Source: a bacterium MnTg04 | GTDB lineage: Bacteria > Pseudomonadota > Gammaproteobacteria > Steroidobacterales > MnTg04 | Reading direction: 5' to 3' | Length of the DNA stretch: 5,452 bases | Assembly: GCA_008975185.1 (NCBI GenBank) | Contig: BFAU01000240.1 | Coordinates: forward strand, 1-5,452 | Shown here: positions 1 through 5,210 of the stretch, piece by piece | Layout of the letters: the number at the start of each line of letters is the position of its first letter | Numbering within the stretch: the first letter of the stretch is position 1 | Notes under the pieces: model-generated | Databases searched by the model: none | Told to the model about the DNA's origin: nothing | What the model saw: the letters and a program-made list of their open reading frames with translations, nothing else | Translations under genes and position numbers: made by a program

Positions 1-811
1 CATCGATCACAACGCCGTCGACCGGCACTTTTTCGCCGGGGCGAATGCGCAGGCGATCGCCCGGTATGATCACTTCTATCGGCACGTCTTCCTCGTCGCC
101 CGACTCCGACACCCGCCGCGCGGTCTTTGGCGTCAGGCCGAGCAGGGCCTTGATCGCCGCACCGGTTTGACTGCGAGCCCGCAGTTCCAGGACCTGGCCC
201 AGCAAGACCAGGGTCACGATGACCGCCGCCGCTTCGAAATACACGGCGACGTGACCGGAATTATCGCGAAACGCGGGCGGAAACAGATCCGGCAACAGGA
301 CGGCAACAACGCTATACACGTAGGCGACGCCGACGCCCAGGCCGATCAACGTGAACATATTGAGATGACGGGTCACGATCGATCGCCAAGCACGTACAAA
401 AAACGGCCACGCCCCCCACAACACCACCGGGCTGGTCAAAAGCAGTTCGATCCACGGACGAATCGAGATGGGCAGGATTGCGCTCACGGGTTTTCCGGGG
501 AGCAAGTCGCCCATGGCGATGAAAAAGACCGGGATTGTGAATGACACGCTCACCCAGAACCGCCGGGTCATATCGATCAGTTCGCGGTTGTCGTCTTCGT
601 CTTCGGTAACGACCACCGGCTCCAGCGACATGCCGCAAAGCGGACAGTCGCCGGGCTTGTCCCGAACGATTTCCGGATGCATGGGGCAGGTGTACTGCCG
701 GGCCGGTGCGGCTACGAAGACGCGTTCCAGCGCCATTCCGCATTTGGGACAGTCACCGGCATGGTCGGACTCGACGTCCGAATGCATAGGGCAGGACCAG
801 GTGGCGCTCAT
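1..811 (-). CDS. copA: P1B-type copper-translocating ATPase, N-terminal part (cut at window edge)
   Basis: The protein is an inner-membrane pump expected to export Cu(I), possibly Ag(I), from the cytoplasm by ATP hydrolysis. The window holds its first 270 residues. Two tandem heavy-metal-binding domains come first, at about residues 7-30 and 42-65, each with the pattern CPMH...GDCPxCGMxLE. Four hydrophobic helices follow (about 87-103, 119-141, 152-175, 188-208). The actuator domain then begins, and the family-typical GD-x-LRIRPGEKVPVDG run is at residues 251-266. The TGE loop, the CPC metal site and the DKTGT phosphorylation motif lie beyond the edge and were not seen. The ATG at 811 is preceded by AGGGGG at 819-824 with a 7-base gap, and it overlaps the stop of the preceding small ORF as ATGA. 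The copA symbol rests on family and on copper-related neighbours; a silver or broader-range pump is possible. Confidence 0.93.
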   Translation of the reverse strand, partial: MSATWSCPMHSDVESDHAGDCPKCGMALERVFVAAPARQYTCPMHPEIVRDKPGDCPLCGMSLEPVVVTEDEDDNRELIDMTRRFWVSVSFTIPVFFIAMGDLLPGKPVSAILPISIRPWIELLLTSPVVLWGAWPFFVRAWRSIVTRHLNMFTLIGLGVGVAYVYSVVAVLLPDLFPPAFRDNSGHVAVYFEAAAVIVTLVLLGQVLELRARSQTGAAIKALLGLTPKTARRVSESGDEEDVPIEVIIPGDRLRIRPGEKVPVDGVVID

Positions 812-990
812 GACGGAACCCCCTGGAGTTCCGCGGGAAGCTGTTGTCGGGATTCTCCGGTCCAATCGGCTACCGGAATTACCAGCAACAGCAGGCGCCA
901 CACTCGCATGCTGCAATGCGGGTTTGTCAGCGCACGACTGCGGGCGGCTGATTTTCTCAAACGCGTCTCAGGACCCCGGTAGATGGACAT
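808..990 (-). CDS. Small protein of 60 residues, translationally coupled to the copper ATPase
   Basis: I do not recognise this protein family. The ATG at 990 has an AAGGAG ribosome binding site at 998-1003 with 7 bases between, which is better than the TTG at 996 that would add two residues. Its stop overlaps the start of the ATPase gene as ATGA (808-811), and it begins 18 bases after the DUF411 gene ends, so it sits exactly like an operon gene. The first 29 residues are basic and polar. A hydrophobic stretch (about 30-42, WRLLLLVIPV at its core) follows, then a short polar tail. This could be a single-pass membrane peptide or a small secreted peptide starting at Met28. There is one Cys (26) and one His (25) and no clear metal motif. 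It may instead serve mainly to carry ribosomes to the ATPase start. Positional evidence is good; evidence from protein content is weak. Confidence 0.5.
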   Translation of the reverse strand: MSIYRGPETRLRKSAARSRALTNPHCSMRVWRLLLLVIPVADWTGESRQQLPAELQGVPS

Positions 991-1003
991 GAACAATCTC
1001 CTT
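991..1003 (-). promoter_or_regulatory. Ribosome binding region of the 60-residue ORF, shared with the cytochrome gene
   Basis: On the minus strand this reads AAGGAGATTGTTC directly before ATG. The same 13 bases stand before the cytochrome c start at 2080-2092. The AAGGAG core decides the start at 990. Confidence 0.7.
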
Positions 1004-1008
1004 GGTTT

Positions 1009-1521
1009 TCAGTGAGCCAACCCCTGGCGTATGGCGTAGACGGTAGTGTTACCGTCGGCACCGTGGGCCAAAACGTTGTATCGCACCGGGTATGGGCCTT
1101 CCATGCCGGGCGAGCCAATCGGCATGCCGGGTACCGCAATACCGCGAACGCCATCGGGCTTCTCCGCCACCAACCGTCGGACGAGGTCGGCCGGGACGTG
1201 CCCCTCCACCCAATAATTCCCAACCACGGCCGTGTGGCAAGACCCGAGGTGGCGGGGTACGCCCAGTCGTGCCTGTATGTGCCGCGTATCGCGGACGCTC
1301 ACCACACCGACCTTAAAGTCGTTGTCGCGCAGATGCGCTATCCACTTGTTACAACAGCCGCAGGCCGGTGTCTTGTACACGACGATATCGGCATCCTCGG
1401 AGGACATCGTCGGCGCGCTCAGCCAGACGACCATCGCAACCACCGCGCTGGTCGCCAACGACAACCACAGCGCTTTGCTTTTCCCGATTCCGGAAGGTCT
1501 TGATTTGCTCGTTCTGCTCAT
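1009..1521 (-). CDS. copG: DUF411 / CopG-type periplasmic copper-resistance protein
   Basis: This 170-residue protein matches the DUF411 family, whose studied member CopG is a thioredoxin-fold periplasmic protein that binds a cysteine-bridged copper cluster and is implicated in copper redox handling. Residues 1-18 are polar and basic, and a hydrophobic segment at about 19-36 acts as a signal peptide or membrane anchor. The mature part begins VVYKTPACGCCNKW, with the CxCC cysteines at 54, 56 and 57. SCHTAVV at 94-100 supplies another Cys-His pair (95, 96). EGHVP follows at 106-110, then the Met-rich signature GMPIGSPGMEG at 132-142. All the family hallmarks are present and the length is normal with its leader. 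The ATG at 1521 has an almost ideal Shine-Dalgarno. It lies in the copper operon between a cytochrome c and a copper ATPase. The symbol copG follows the copper protein, not the unrelated plasmid repressor of the same name. Confidence 0.93.
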   Translation of the reverse strand: MSRTSKSRPSGIGKSKALWLSLATSAVVAMVVWLSAPTMSSEDADIVVYKTPACGCCNKWIAHLRDNDFKVGVVSVRDTRHIQARLGVPRHLGSCHTAVVGNYWVEGHVPADLVRRLVAEKPDGVRGIAVPGMPIGSPGMEGPYPVRYNVLAHGADGNTTVYAIRQGLAH

Positions 1522-1526
1522 GATTC

Positions 1527-1540
1527 GATCACCTCCTTCT
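1527..1540 (-). promoter_or_regulatory. Exceptionally strong Shine-Dalgarno of the DUF411 gene
   Basis: On the minus strand this reads AGAAGGAGGTGATC, complementary over about 12 continuous bases to the usual 3' tail of 16S rRNA. It ends 5 bases before the ATG at 1521. The same bases also form the last codons and stop of a possible upstream 20-residue ORF. Confidence 0.85.
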
Positions 1541-1591
1541 GGCCCCGTCCGCGGGTGCGCGACGATCGCCGTATTGCATTGTTTGATACAT
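1529..1591 (-). CDS. Possible 20-residue leader ORF ahead of the DUF411 gene
   Basis: A short reading frame fills most of the 80-base gap between the cytochrome and DUF411 genes. Its ATG at 1591 has AAGGA at 1599-1603 with 7 bases between, and that site overlaps the TAA of the cytochrome gene. The peptide starts MYQTMQYGDRR and ends in three Arg residues encoded by AGA AGG AGG, which are the very bases of the DUF411 Shine-Dalgarno. Its TGA (1529-1531) also falls inside that Shine-Dalgarno, 7 bases before the next ATG. Translation here would pass over and terminate at the DUF411 initiation site, so the ORF may act as a coupling or regulatory leader. No protein family is recognisable and the frame is short enough to occur by chance. 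Confidence 0.35.
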   Translation of the reverse strand: MYQTMQYGDRRAPADGARRR

Positions 1592-1601
1592 GTTTATTTC
1601 C

Positions 1602-2078
1602 TTACCGGGCGTCGATTTCCTGCCAGCGGGTGTAGATTTCGTCCGGCCAGGTATTTTGAAAGTAAGCAATAATCGCGCGGGCCTCCTTCTTGTTCAGAAC
1701 TTCGGAGAACCCGGGCATAGCGCCACCGAACGGTACGCCACCGGCGGCGATGGTCTGCTCCAGGACCCCCATCGGGTGATGCCAGGTATGCGCCGTACCA
1801 TTGAGCGGGGGTGGCGGATAGTTGCCGTTCTCGTCGGCTTTGCGCCAATCGCTCGTGCCTTTGGCGGAATCGCCATGGCAATCGGCACAGTGAGCAGAAA
1901 AAAGGCTGCGGCCAAGATCGACCTGCTCGGCCGTATACCATCGTCCGTTTACGGTTGCGGAACCTGGCGTCTGAGGGTTGCAGCCGGCAAGTCCGCCGAC
2001 CAATACCGCAACGTATATCAGCCGCGTTGTGATGACGGATTCAGGTGGGTTGGGCAGCAGCCCATATGAACATGACAT
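1602..2078 (-). CDS. Lipoprotein class I cytochrome c, copper-operon associated
   Basis: This is a 158-residue single-haem c-type cytochrome exported to the periplasm and probably lipid-anchored. A hydrophobic leader (about 20-30) ends in a lipobox LAGC, which makes Cys33 the acylated residue. Asn at +2 does not resemble the Asp inner-membrane retention signal. The haem motif CADCH spans residues 64-68. Residues around Met121 (GGAMPGF) give the likely sixth iron ligand, and a C-terminal helix at about 129-143 (KKEARAIIAYFQNTW) is typical of the fold. The ATG at 2078 follows AAGGAG (2087-2092) with 8 bases between. An out-of-frame ATG at 2073 was ignored because it would destroy this frame. 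The gene starts 56 bases after the preceding operon gene ends. Its electron partner is unknown; the adjacent CopG-like copper redox protein is an attractive but unproven candidate. Confidence 0.9.
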   Translation of the reverse strand: MSCSYGLLPNPPESVITTRLIYVAVLVGGLAGCNPQTPGSATVNGRWYTAEQVDLGRSLFSAHCADCHGDSAKGTSDWRKADENGNYPPPPLNGTAHTWHHPMGVLEQTIAAGGVPFGGAMPGFSEVLNKKEARAIIAYFQNTWPDEIYTRWQEIDAR

Positions 2079-2079
2079 C

Positions 2080-2092
2080 GAACAATCTCCTT
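2080..2092 (-). promoter_or_regulatory. Ribosome binding region of the cytochrome gene, shared with the 60-residue ORF
   Basis: On the minus strand this reads AAGGAGATTGTTC, then a G and ATGTC. It is identical over 13 bases to the start region at 991-1003, and nearly identical over 19 when a one-base gap and the first ATGTC are included. Confidence 0.7.
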
Positions 2093-2134
2093 CGCAGCTA
2101 ACCGAAAAACGAGCGGGTTATAACTAGGAGACTG

Positions 2135-2641
2135 TTAAATCAGATAAATGCAATAAAGAAGATTGAGGGGTAGCCGGTGGCCTGGCCGAAGAGATACATC
2201 GCCAAAGTCAGGCGATACGGGGACACTGTCCATTACCGGTATTGCGACGATTGCTGGAACGATGCCAACTGGCAGGTCGCCAGGCGCGTCCTTCGCTTTG
2301 ATCTGAACCGTTCGACCGTCGTAGTTGTAGTCATCGAGAAACGCGCACCGGGATGTTTCCACCTCGCAGCATGACGCGTCCCCGGCATGCATGTCATTGG
2401 ATCCGTCAGCGCCGAGGGGCGGAATTTCTCCCGAAACGGCAGGTGCACCATGCGGACAGCCACTTTCCTGCATTTCGCCGAGCGCCATCGCGCAGGGCAA
2501 CAAAGCCAGGTTCAGCCACGCCACAACGAAGAGTCCCATTGCGCGCCTAGCCCAAGGGATCTGTCGTTGTTGACTTGTGACCAATGAATTCAAGGATTTC
2601 TCTCTCGCAATCTCTGTTTTCGCCAGCGTATTATCGTTCAT
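2135..2641 (-). CDS. Secreted Cys/His-containing protein of a copper operon, function unknown
   Basis: The protein has 168 residues from the ATG at 2641. A signal peptide is clear at about 33-54 (core MGLFVVAWLNLALLPCAMA), after an unusually long polar N-terminus. The mature part carries GCPHG at 61-65, MHAG at 84-87, CC at 91-92, Cys99 and a DDYNYDGR stretch at 103-110. The C-terminal half is Pro/Val rich, without catalytic motifs. From memory, small proteins with this leader-plus-CPH-plus-DGR layout occur near copper efflux genes in proteobacteria, and a periplasmic metal-binding role is my inference. It is the first gene of the proposed operon, just downstream of a candidate MerR-type promoter. 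Neither the ATG at 2641 nor Met35 (2539) has a convincing Shine-Dalgarno. If Met35 is the true start, the mature protein is unchanged. Confidence 0.75.
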   Translation of the reverse strand: MNDNTLAKTEIAREKSLNSLVTSQQRQIPWARRAMGLFVVAWLNLALLPCAMALGEMQESGCPHGAPAVSGEIPPLGADGSNDMHAGDASCCEVETSRCAFLDDYNYDGRTVQIKAKDAPGDLPVGIVPAIVAIPVMDSVPVSPDFGDVSLRPGHRLPLNLLYCIYLI

Positions 2642-2664
2642 TCAATGGCACGTCGCCATCGGGA

Positions 2665-2695
2665 ATCCTACGTATCTGATAACTACAAGATACAA
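2665..2695 (-). promoter_or_regulatory. Candidate MerR/CueR-type promoter and operator of the copper operon
   Basis: On the minus strand, TTGTAT (2690-2695) and TAGGAT (2665-2670) are each 4/6 matches to the -35 and -10 consensus, separated by exactly 19 bases. A perfect inverted repeat GTATCT-N10-AGATAC (2672-2693) fills the spacer and reaches into the -35 box. A lengthened spacer with a dyad between the boxes is the arrangement used by MerR-family activators such as CueR. The arm sequence is not the known CueR consensus and no regulator gene is in the window, so the regulator is unknown. Transcription would start roughly at 2657-2659, giving a leader of about 17 bases to the ATG at 2641. 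Confidence 0.45.
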
Positions 2696-2699
2696 CCCG

Positions 2700-2719
2700 T
2701 ATGTTTCAGATATGTTCAG
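2700..2719. repeat. Imperfect tandem repeat upstream of the candidate -35 box
   Basis: The plus strand reads TATGTTTCAG, one A, then TATGTTCAG, so the unit recurs after 11 bases, close to one helical turn. It lies just upstream of the proposed -35 element of the copper operon and could be a second protein-binding site. Confidence 0.35.
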
Positions 2720-2909
2720 GCCCATTGAGTTCCAAAAATCAGCGTCTTGGCGACCAAGTGAACGCACGCGTGGACGAAACGAAGTCAGGGCTTGAGCCTT
2801 TTCTTTACCATTTAACAAGTTGGGCGAGTTGGCAAACGTCGTGACCGAGATATCCGAATACGCGTTGGATCGCAAGGCAGTGCTTAGCTGGCGTTGTTGC
2901 CGAAGCGAG

Positions 2910-2944
2910 GGAAGCAGGCGAAAACCCAGCGTCAGTCTGCTTCC
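2910..2944 (-). terminator. Stem-loop spanning the end of the Rid gene
   Basis: GGAAGCAG (2910-2917) and CTGCTTCC (2937-2944) form a perfect 8-bp inverted repeat with a 19-base loop that contains the Rid stop codon. No T-tract follows on the minus strand, so this is not a standard intrinsic terminator. It could protect the 3' end or weaken read-through into the copper operon. Confidence 0.35.
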
Positions 2945-3330
2945 GAAACAATCGCCGTTGCCTCGATCTCCACCAGCAAATCCGGCGCAATCAGGGCTGA
3001 AACTTCGACCAGCGTGCACGCCGGCCGGATGTCGGCAAAACATTCCAGGTGCGCGCGACCGACCTGATCGGCAAAAGATGCGTCGGTGACGTACAAACGG
3101 GTCCGTACCACATCAGCCATCGAGCCACCGGCTTTGTTCAGCGCTGCCGAGATTTTTTGCAGAACGAATTGGGCCTGCAGGTAGGCATCGTTTTCGCCAA
3201 CGATTTCGCCGTTTTCCGCTACTGCAGTGGTACCGGATACTTCGATCGTGTTGCCAATGCGTACTGCCCGCGAATAGCCGAATACGTTTTCCCATTTCAC
3301 GCCATCGGAAATGTTTATTCGCTGATTCAA
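2932..3330 (-). CDS. RidA/YjgF-family protein lacking the imine-deaminase arginine
   Basis: This 132-residue protein has the YjgF/YER057c/UK114 fold: GYSRAVRIGNTIEVSG (18-33), a middle helix (about 51-68), MADVVRTRLYVTD (71-83) and the closing LVEIEATAIV (119-128). RidA proteins hydrolyse reactive enamine/imine intermediates in the cytosol, which needs an Arg in the PARxxVEV segment (Arg105 in E. coli). Here the segment is PACTLVEV and residue 105 is Cys, while the VEIEA Glu (121 or 123) is kept. It therefore probably belongs to one of the Rid branches without deaminase activity. The start is TTG at 3330; an in-frame TAG lies at 3346-3348 and no better start exists, and the N-terminus fits the family from this point. 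Only 15 bases separate it from the symporter stop, so the two are likely co-transcribed. Confidence 0.9.
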   Translation of the reverse strand: MNQRINISDGVKWENVFGYSRAVRIGNTIEVSGTTAVAENGEIVGENDAYLQAQFVLQKISAALNKAGGSMADVVRTRLYVTDASFADQVGRAHLECFADIRPACTLVEVSALIAPDLLVEIEATAIVSEAD

Positions 3331-3345
3331 CGAAGGCGTCTTTTT

Positions 3346-5067
3346 CTAGTCGACGTCGCGGCCGCTGATCAGTTCATCGAGCGGCGGCGCCGCGTGCCCG
3401 GGGCCCATGCGACCGGACTTCAGCCGGTCCACGTAATCGTGATACGCACGCATCGCCTGGCCGCCGAATATCCAGATGATCGGGATGTTGGCCAGCAGCA
3501 TCACGCCGGTACCCAGCGAGGTCAGGTTGTCGAGCTGTTCATCCGTTCGGATATAACCCAGCGTTGCTACGATGATCAGCAGGCAGTAAATGACCTTGTA
3601 GCTCAGTACCGCGCGGTTACCGATCAGGAACACGATTCCCTGTTCGCCGTAATAACTCCAGGAAATCATCGTTGAAATCGCGAACAGCCATACCGCGAGC
3701 GTTATCAGCCATTTGCCGAGGCCGGGAGTCACCGAATCGAATGCCTTGGCGGTCAGGGTCGCGCCTACATAGGAACCATAAACACCGTTTTCATGCAGCA
3801 CCGGTTGTACCCGCGATTCAATGGATTTCCAGTCGACAACCAGGATTCCGTTTTCGTCGACGATGGTGCCGTTCAGGCGATGCAAATTGTTGCCGCTGCC
3901 GGGATTCGCGTGCGCCTCGATGACCGCAAAAACCAGTTCTCCTTCGACCCATTCGCCTTCGTCTCGCGACGGAACAGCCTTGGTTTCCAGGCTCCATTCG
4001 TCAAGCGCGACCGACACCACCTCCGGCGGCACATCGTATTTCGCTTCCACACCGCGGTTCCAGACGCCGGTGGACAAGATGACCAGCGCCGAGAAAGTAC
4101 ATACGACCAGCGTATCGATAAACGGCTCGAGACCGGCGACGACGCCTTCGCGCACCGGCTCATCGGTCTTCGCCGCCGAGTGAGCGATGGGCGACGAACC
4201 CTGGCCCGCTTCGTTCGAGAACAACGCGCGCTTCATGCCGTACATGAATGCGTATCCCATCGTGCCACCGACAAACGCGCCGGATGCTTCGTGGCTGGAG
4301 AACGCCGATTTGACAATCAGCGTAAGCATGCCGAGGATCTGGTCCGAGTTGATGAACAGGACATAGGTCCCGGCAAGCAGGTAAAGCGCCACCATAATCG
4401 GCACCAGCCGCCCGGCGACCGAACCGATCCGCTTGATCCCGCCGATAATGACCGTCCCGACCAGTATTGCGAGGATAACGCCGCAGACCCAACTGGGAAT
4501 GCCGAAATAGGCCTGGGTTATTTCACCAACGTTCCAGGCCTGGAACATGTTGCCGCCGGTAATTGCCGAGACCAGCAAGGTGATGCAAAAAACCGTGCCG
4601 ATGAATTTGCCAAGCCCGGTCAGGCTGGGTTTCATTTTTGCCAGGCCTTTCGCCGCGACCCACATCGGTCCGCCATGCGGATTGTCGGGATCGTCGGTGT
4701 TCCGGTAAAGCATCGACAAGGTGACCTCGGTCAGCTTGATCGACATCCCGAAGAACCCGACTACCCACATCCAGAAAACCGCACCCGGCCCGCCAAGAGC
4801 GATGGCGAGCGCAACGCCACCGATGTTGCCCAGGCCTACGGTCGCGGACAACGCCGCCGACAGGGCCTGAAAATGGTTGATCGCGCCGGGGTCGTCCGGG
4901 TCGTCGTAACGCCCACGCAGGACGTGGAAGCCATGGGTCAGAGCGATGTACTGGCTGAACTTGGTCCGAATGGTAAAAACGATGCCGGTAAAAAGAACGA
5001 AAAACAGCACATAGTTGTGCCAGACGACTCCGTTGATAGCAGCGAGTACCTGGTTGAATTGATCCAT
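3346..5067 (-). CDS. Sodium:alanine/glycine symporter (AGCS family) with a large inserted loop
   Basis: This inner-membrane carrier is expected to import alanine, glycine or a related amino acid with Na+. It has 573 residues; family members commonly have about 450-480. Recognisable signatures are the LSATVGLGNIGGVA segment (73-86), the GGPGAVFWMW signature (92-101), FSNEAGQGSSPIAHSAAKT (283-301) and FAISTMISWSYYGEQG (462-477), with about 11 membrane helices overall. The extra length is a polar, acidic block at about 341-430, between the helix at 315-333 and the one at 450-468. In the solved AGCS topology this loop faces outside, so it is probably periplasmic. The ATG at 5067 has an AAAGGTAG-like Shine-Dalgarno about 10 bases upstream. 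The Rid-family gene follows 15 bases downstream, which hints at amino-acid metabolism. The exact substrate cannot be read from sequence. Confidence 0.93.
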   Translation of the reverse strand: MDQFNQVLAAINGVVWHNYVLFFVLFTGIVFTIRTKFSQYIALTHGFHVLRGRYDDPDDPGAINHFQALSAALSATVGLGNIGGVALAIALGGPGAVFWMWVVGFFGMSIKLTEVTLSMLYRNTDDPDNPHGGPMWVAAKGLAKMKPSLTGLGKFIGTVFCITLLVSAITGGNMFQAWNVGEITQAYFGIPSWVCGVILAILVGTVIIGGIKRIGSVAGRLVPIMVALYLLAGTYVLFINSDQILGMLTLIVKSAFSSHEASGAFVGGTMGYAFMYGMKRALFSNEAGQGSSPIAHSAAKTDEPVREGVVAGLEPFIDTLVVCTFSALVILSTGVWNRGVEAKYDVPPEVVSVALDEWSLETKAVPSRDEGEWVEGELVFAVIEAHANPGSGNNLHRLNGTIVDENGILVVDWKSIESRVQPVLHENGVYGSYVGATLTAKAFDSVTPGLGKWLITLAVWLFAISTMISWSYYGEQGIVFLIGNRAVLSYKVIYCLLIIVATLGYIRTDEQLDNLTSLGTGVMLLANIPIIWIFGGQAMRAYHDYVDRLKSGRMGPGHAAPPLDELISGRDVD

Positions 5068-5092
5068 CTGGTGGCTACCTTTATTGTTATGG

Positions 5093-5106
5093 CCGCATTA
5101 TTGCGG
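5093..5106. repeat. Perfect hairpin in the symporter leader
   Basis: CCGCA-TTAT-TGCGG forms a 5-bp stem with a 4-base loop about 25 bases upstream of the symporter start. It might be an operator or an mRNA leader hairpin; no regulator is identified. Confidence 0.4.
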
Positions 5107-5134
5107 TGCAGCGTATGTTTCTGTGTAGCGCCTA

Positions 5135-5163
5135 ATAATGTCGGCTCGAGCAGACAGGTGCAA
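5135..5163 (-). promoter_or_regulatory. Tentative promoter of the symporter gene
   Basis: On the minus strand, TTGCAC (5158-5163) and CATTAT (5135-5140) are separated by 17 bases. The -35 box is poor and the -10 box matches at 4/6. This is only the best pair seen in the 206-base spacer. Confidence 0.25.
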
Positions 5164-5210
5164 GCGGGCTCAAAAAAACACCGGGGTTATTTGCAAGCTA
5201 TCGAATACCC

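Larger units (their letters stand above)
2642..2931. other. Intergenic control region between the Rid gene and the copper operon
   Basis: This stretch of about 290 bases has no credible gene. It is visibly richer in A and T between 2640 and 2730 than the flanking genes. It holds a candidate promoter with a dyad (2665-2695), an imperfect tandem repeat (2700-2719), a small hairpin CTTGG-CGA-CCAAG (2746-2758) and the outer arm of the stem-loop that ends the Rid gene. Nothing recognisable was seen between about 2760 and 2905. Confidence 0.6.

Noticed and set aside
468..992. Plus-strand frame of 174 codons opposite the copper ATPase start
   Set aside because: It is antisense to the two heavy-metal-binding domains, whose minus-strand motifs are unmistakable.
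2099..2120. Inverted repeat TAACC/GGTTA between the first two operon genes
   Set aside because: The stem is only 5 bp with a 12-base loop and no T-tract follows, so neither an attenuator nor a terminator is supported.
2577..2795. Plus-strand frame of 72 codons that could be a divergent gene
   Set aside because: It starts inside the secreted-protein gene on the other strand, has no good Shine-Dalgarno and resembles no family.
2809..2871. Possible integron attC site (ATTTAAC ... GTTGGAT)
   Set aside because: The two outer core motifs fit RYYYAAC and GTTRRRY, but the inner arms do not pair and there is no integron gene or cassette nearby.
2642..3043. Minus-strand frame of 133 codons ending directly before the ATG at 2641
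   Set aside because: Its upstream part overlaps the Rid gene in another frame and the rest covers the AT-rich control region. No Shine-Dalgarno or family motif was seen.
3049..3675. Plus-strand frame of 208 codons
   Set aside because: It is antisense to both the Rid and symporter genes, with no recognisable motif.
5172..5178. Run of seven T on the minus strand as a thiolase terminator
   Set aside because: The sequence just before it can form only a 3-bp stem (ACC/GGT), too weak for an intrinsic terminator.
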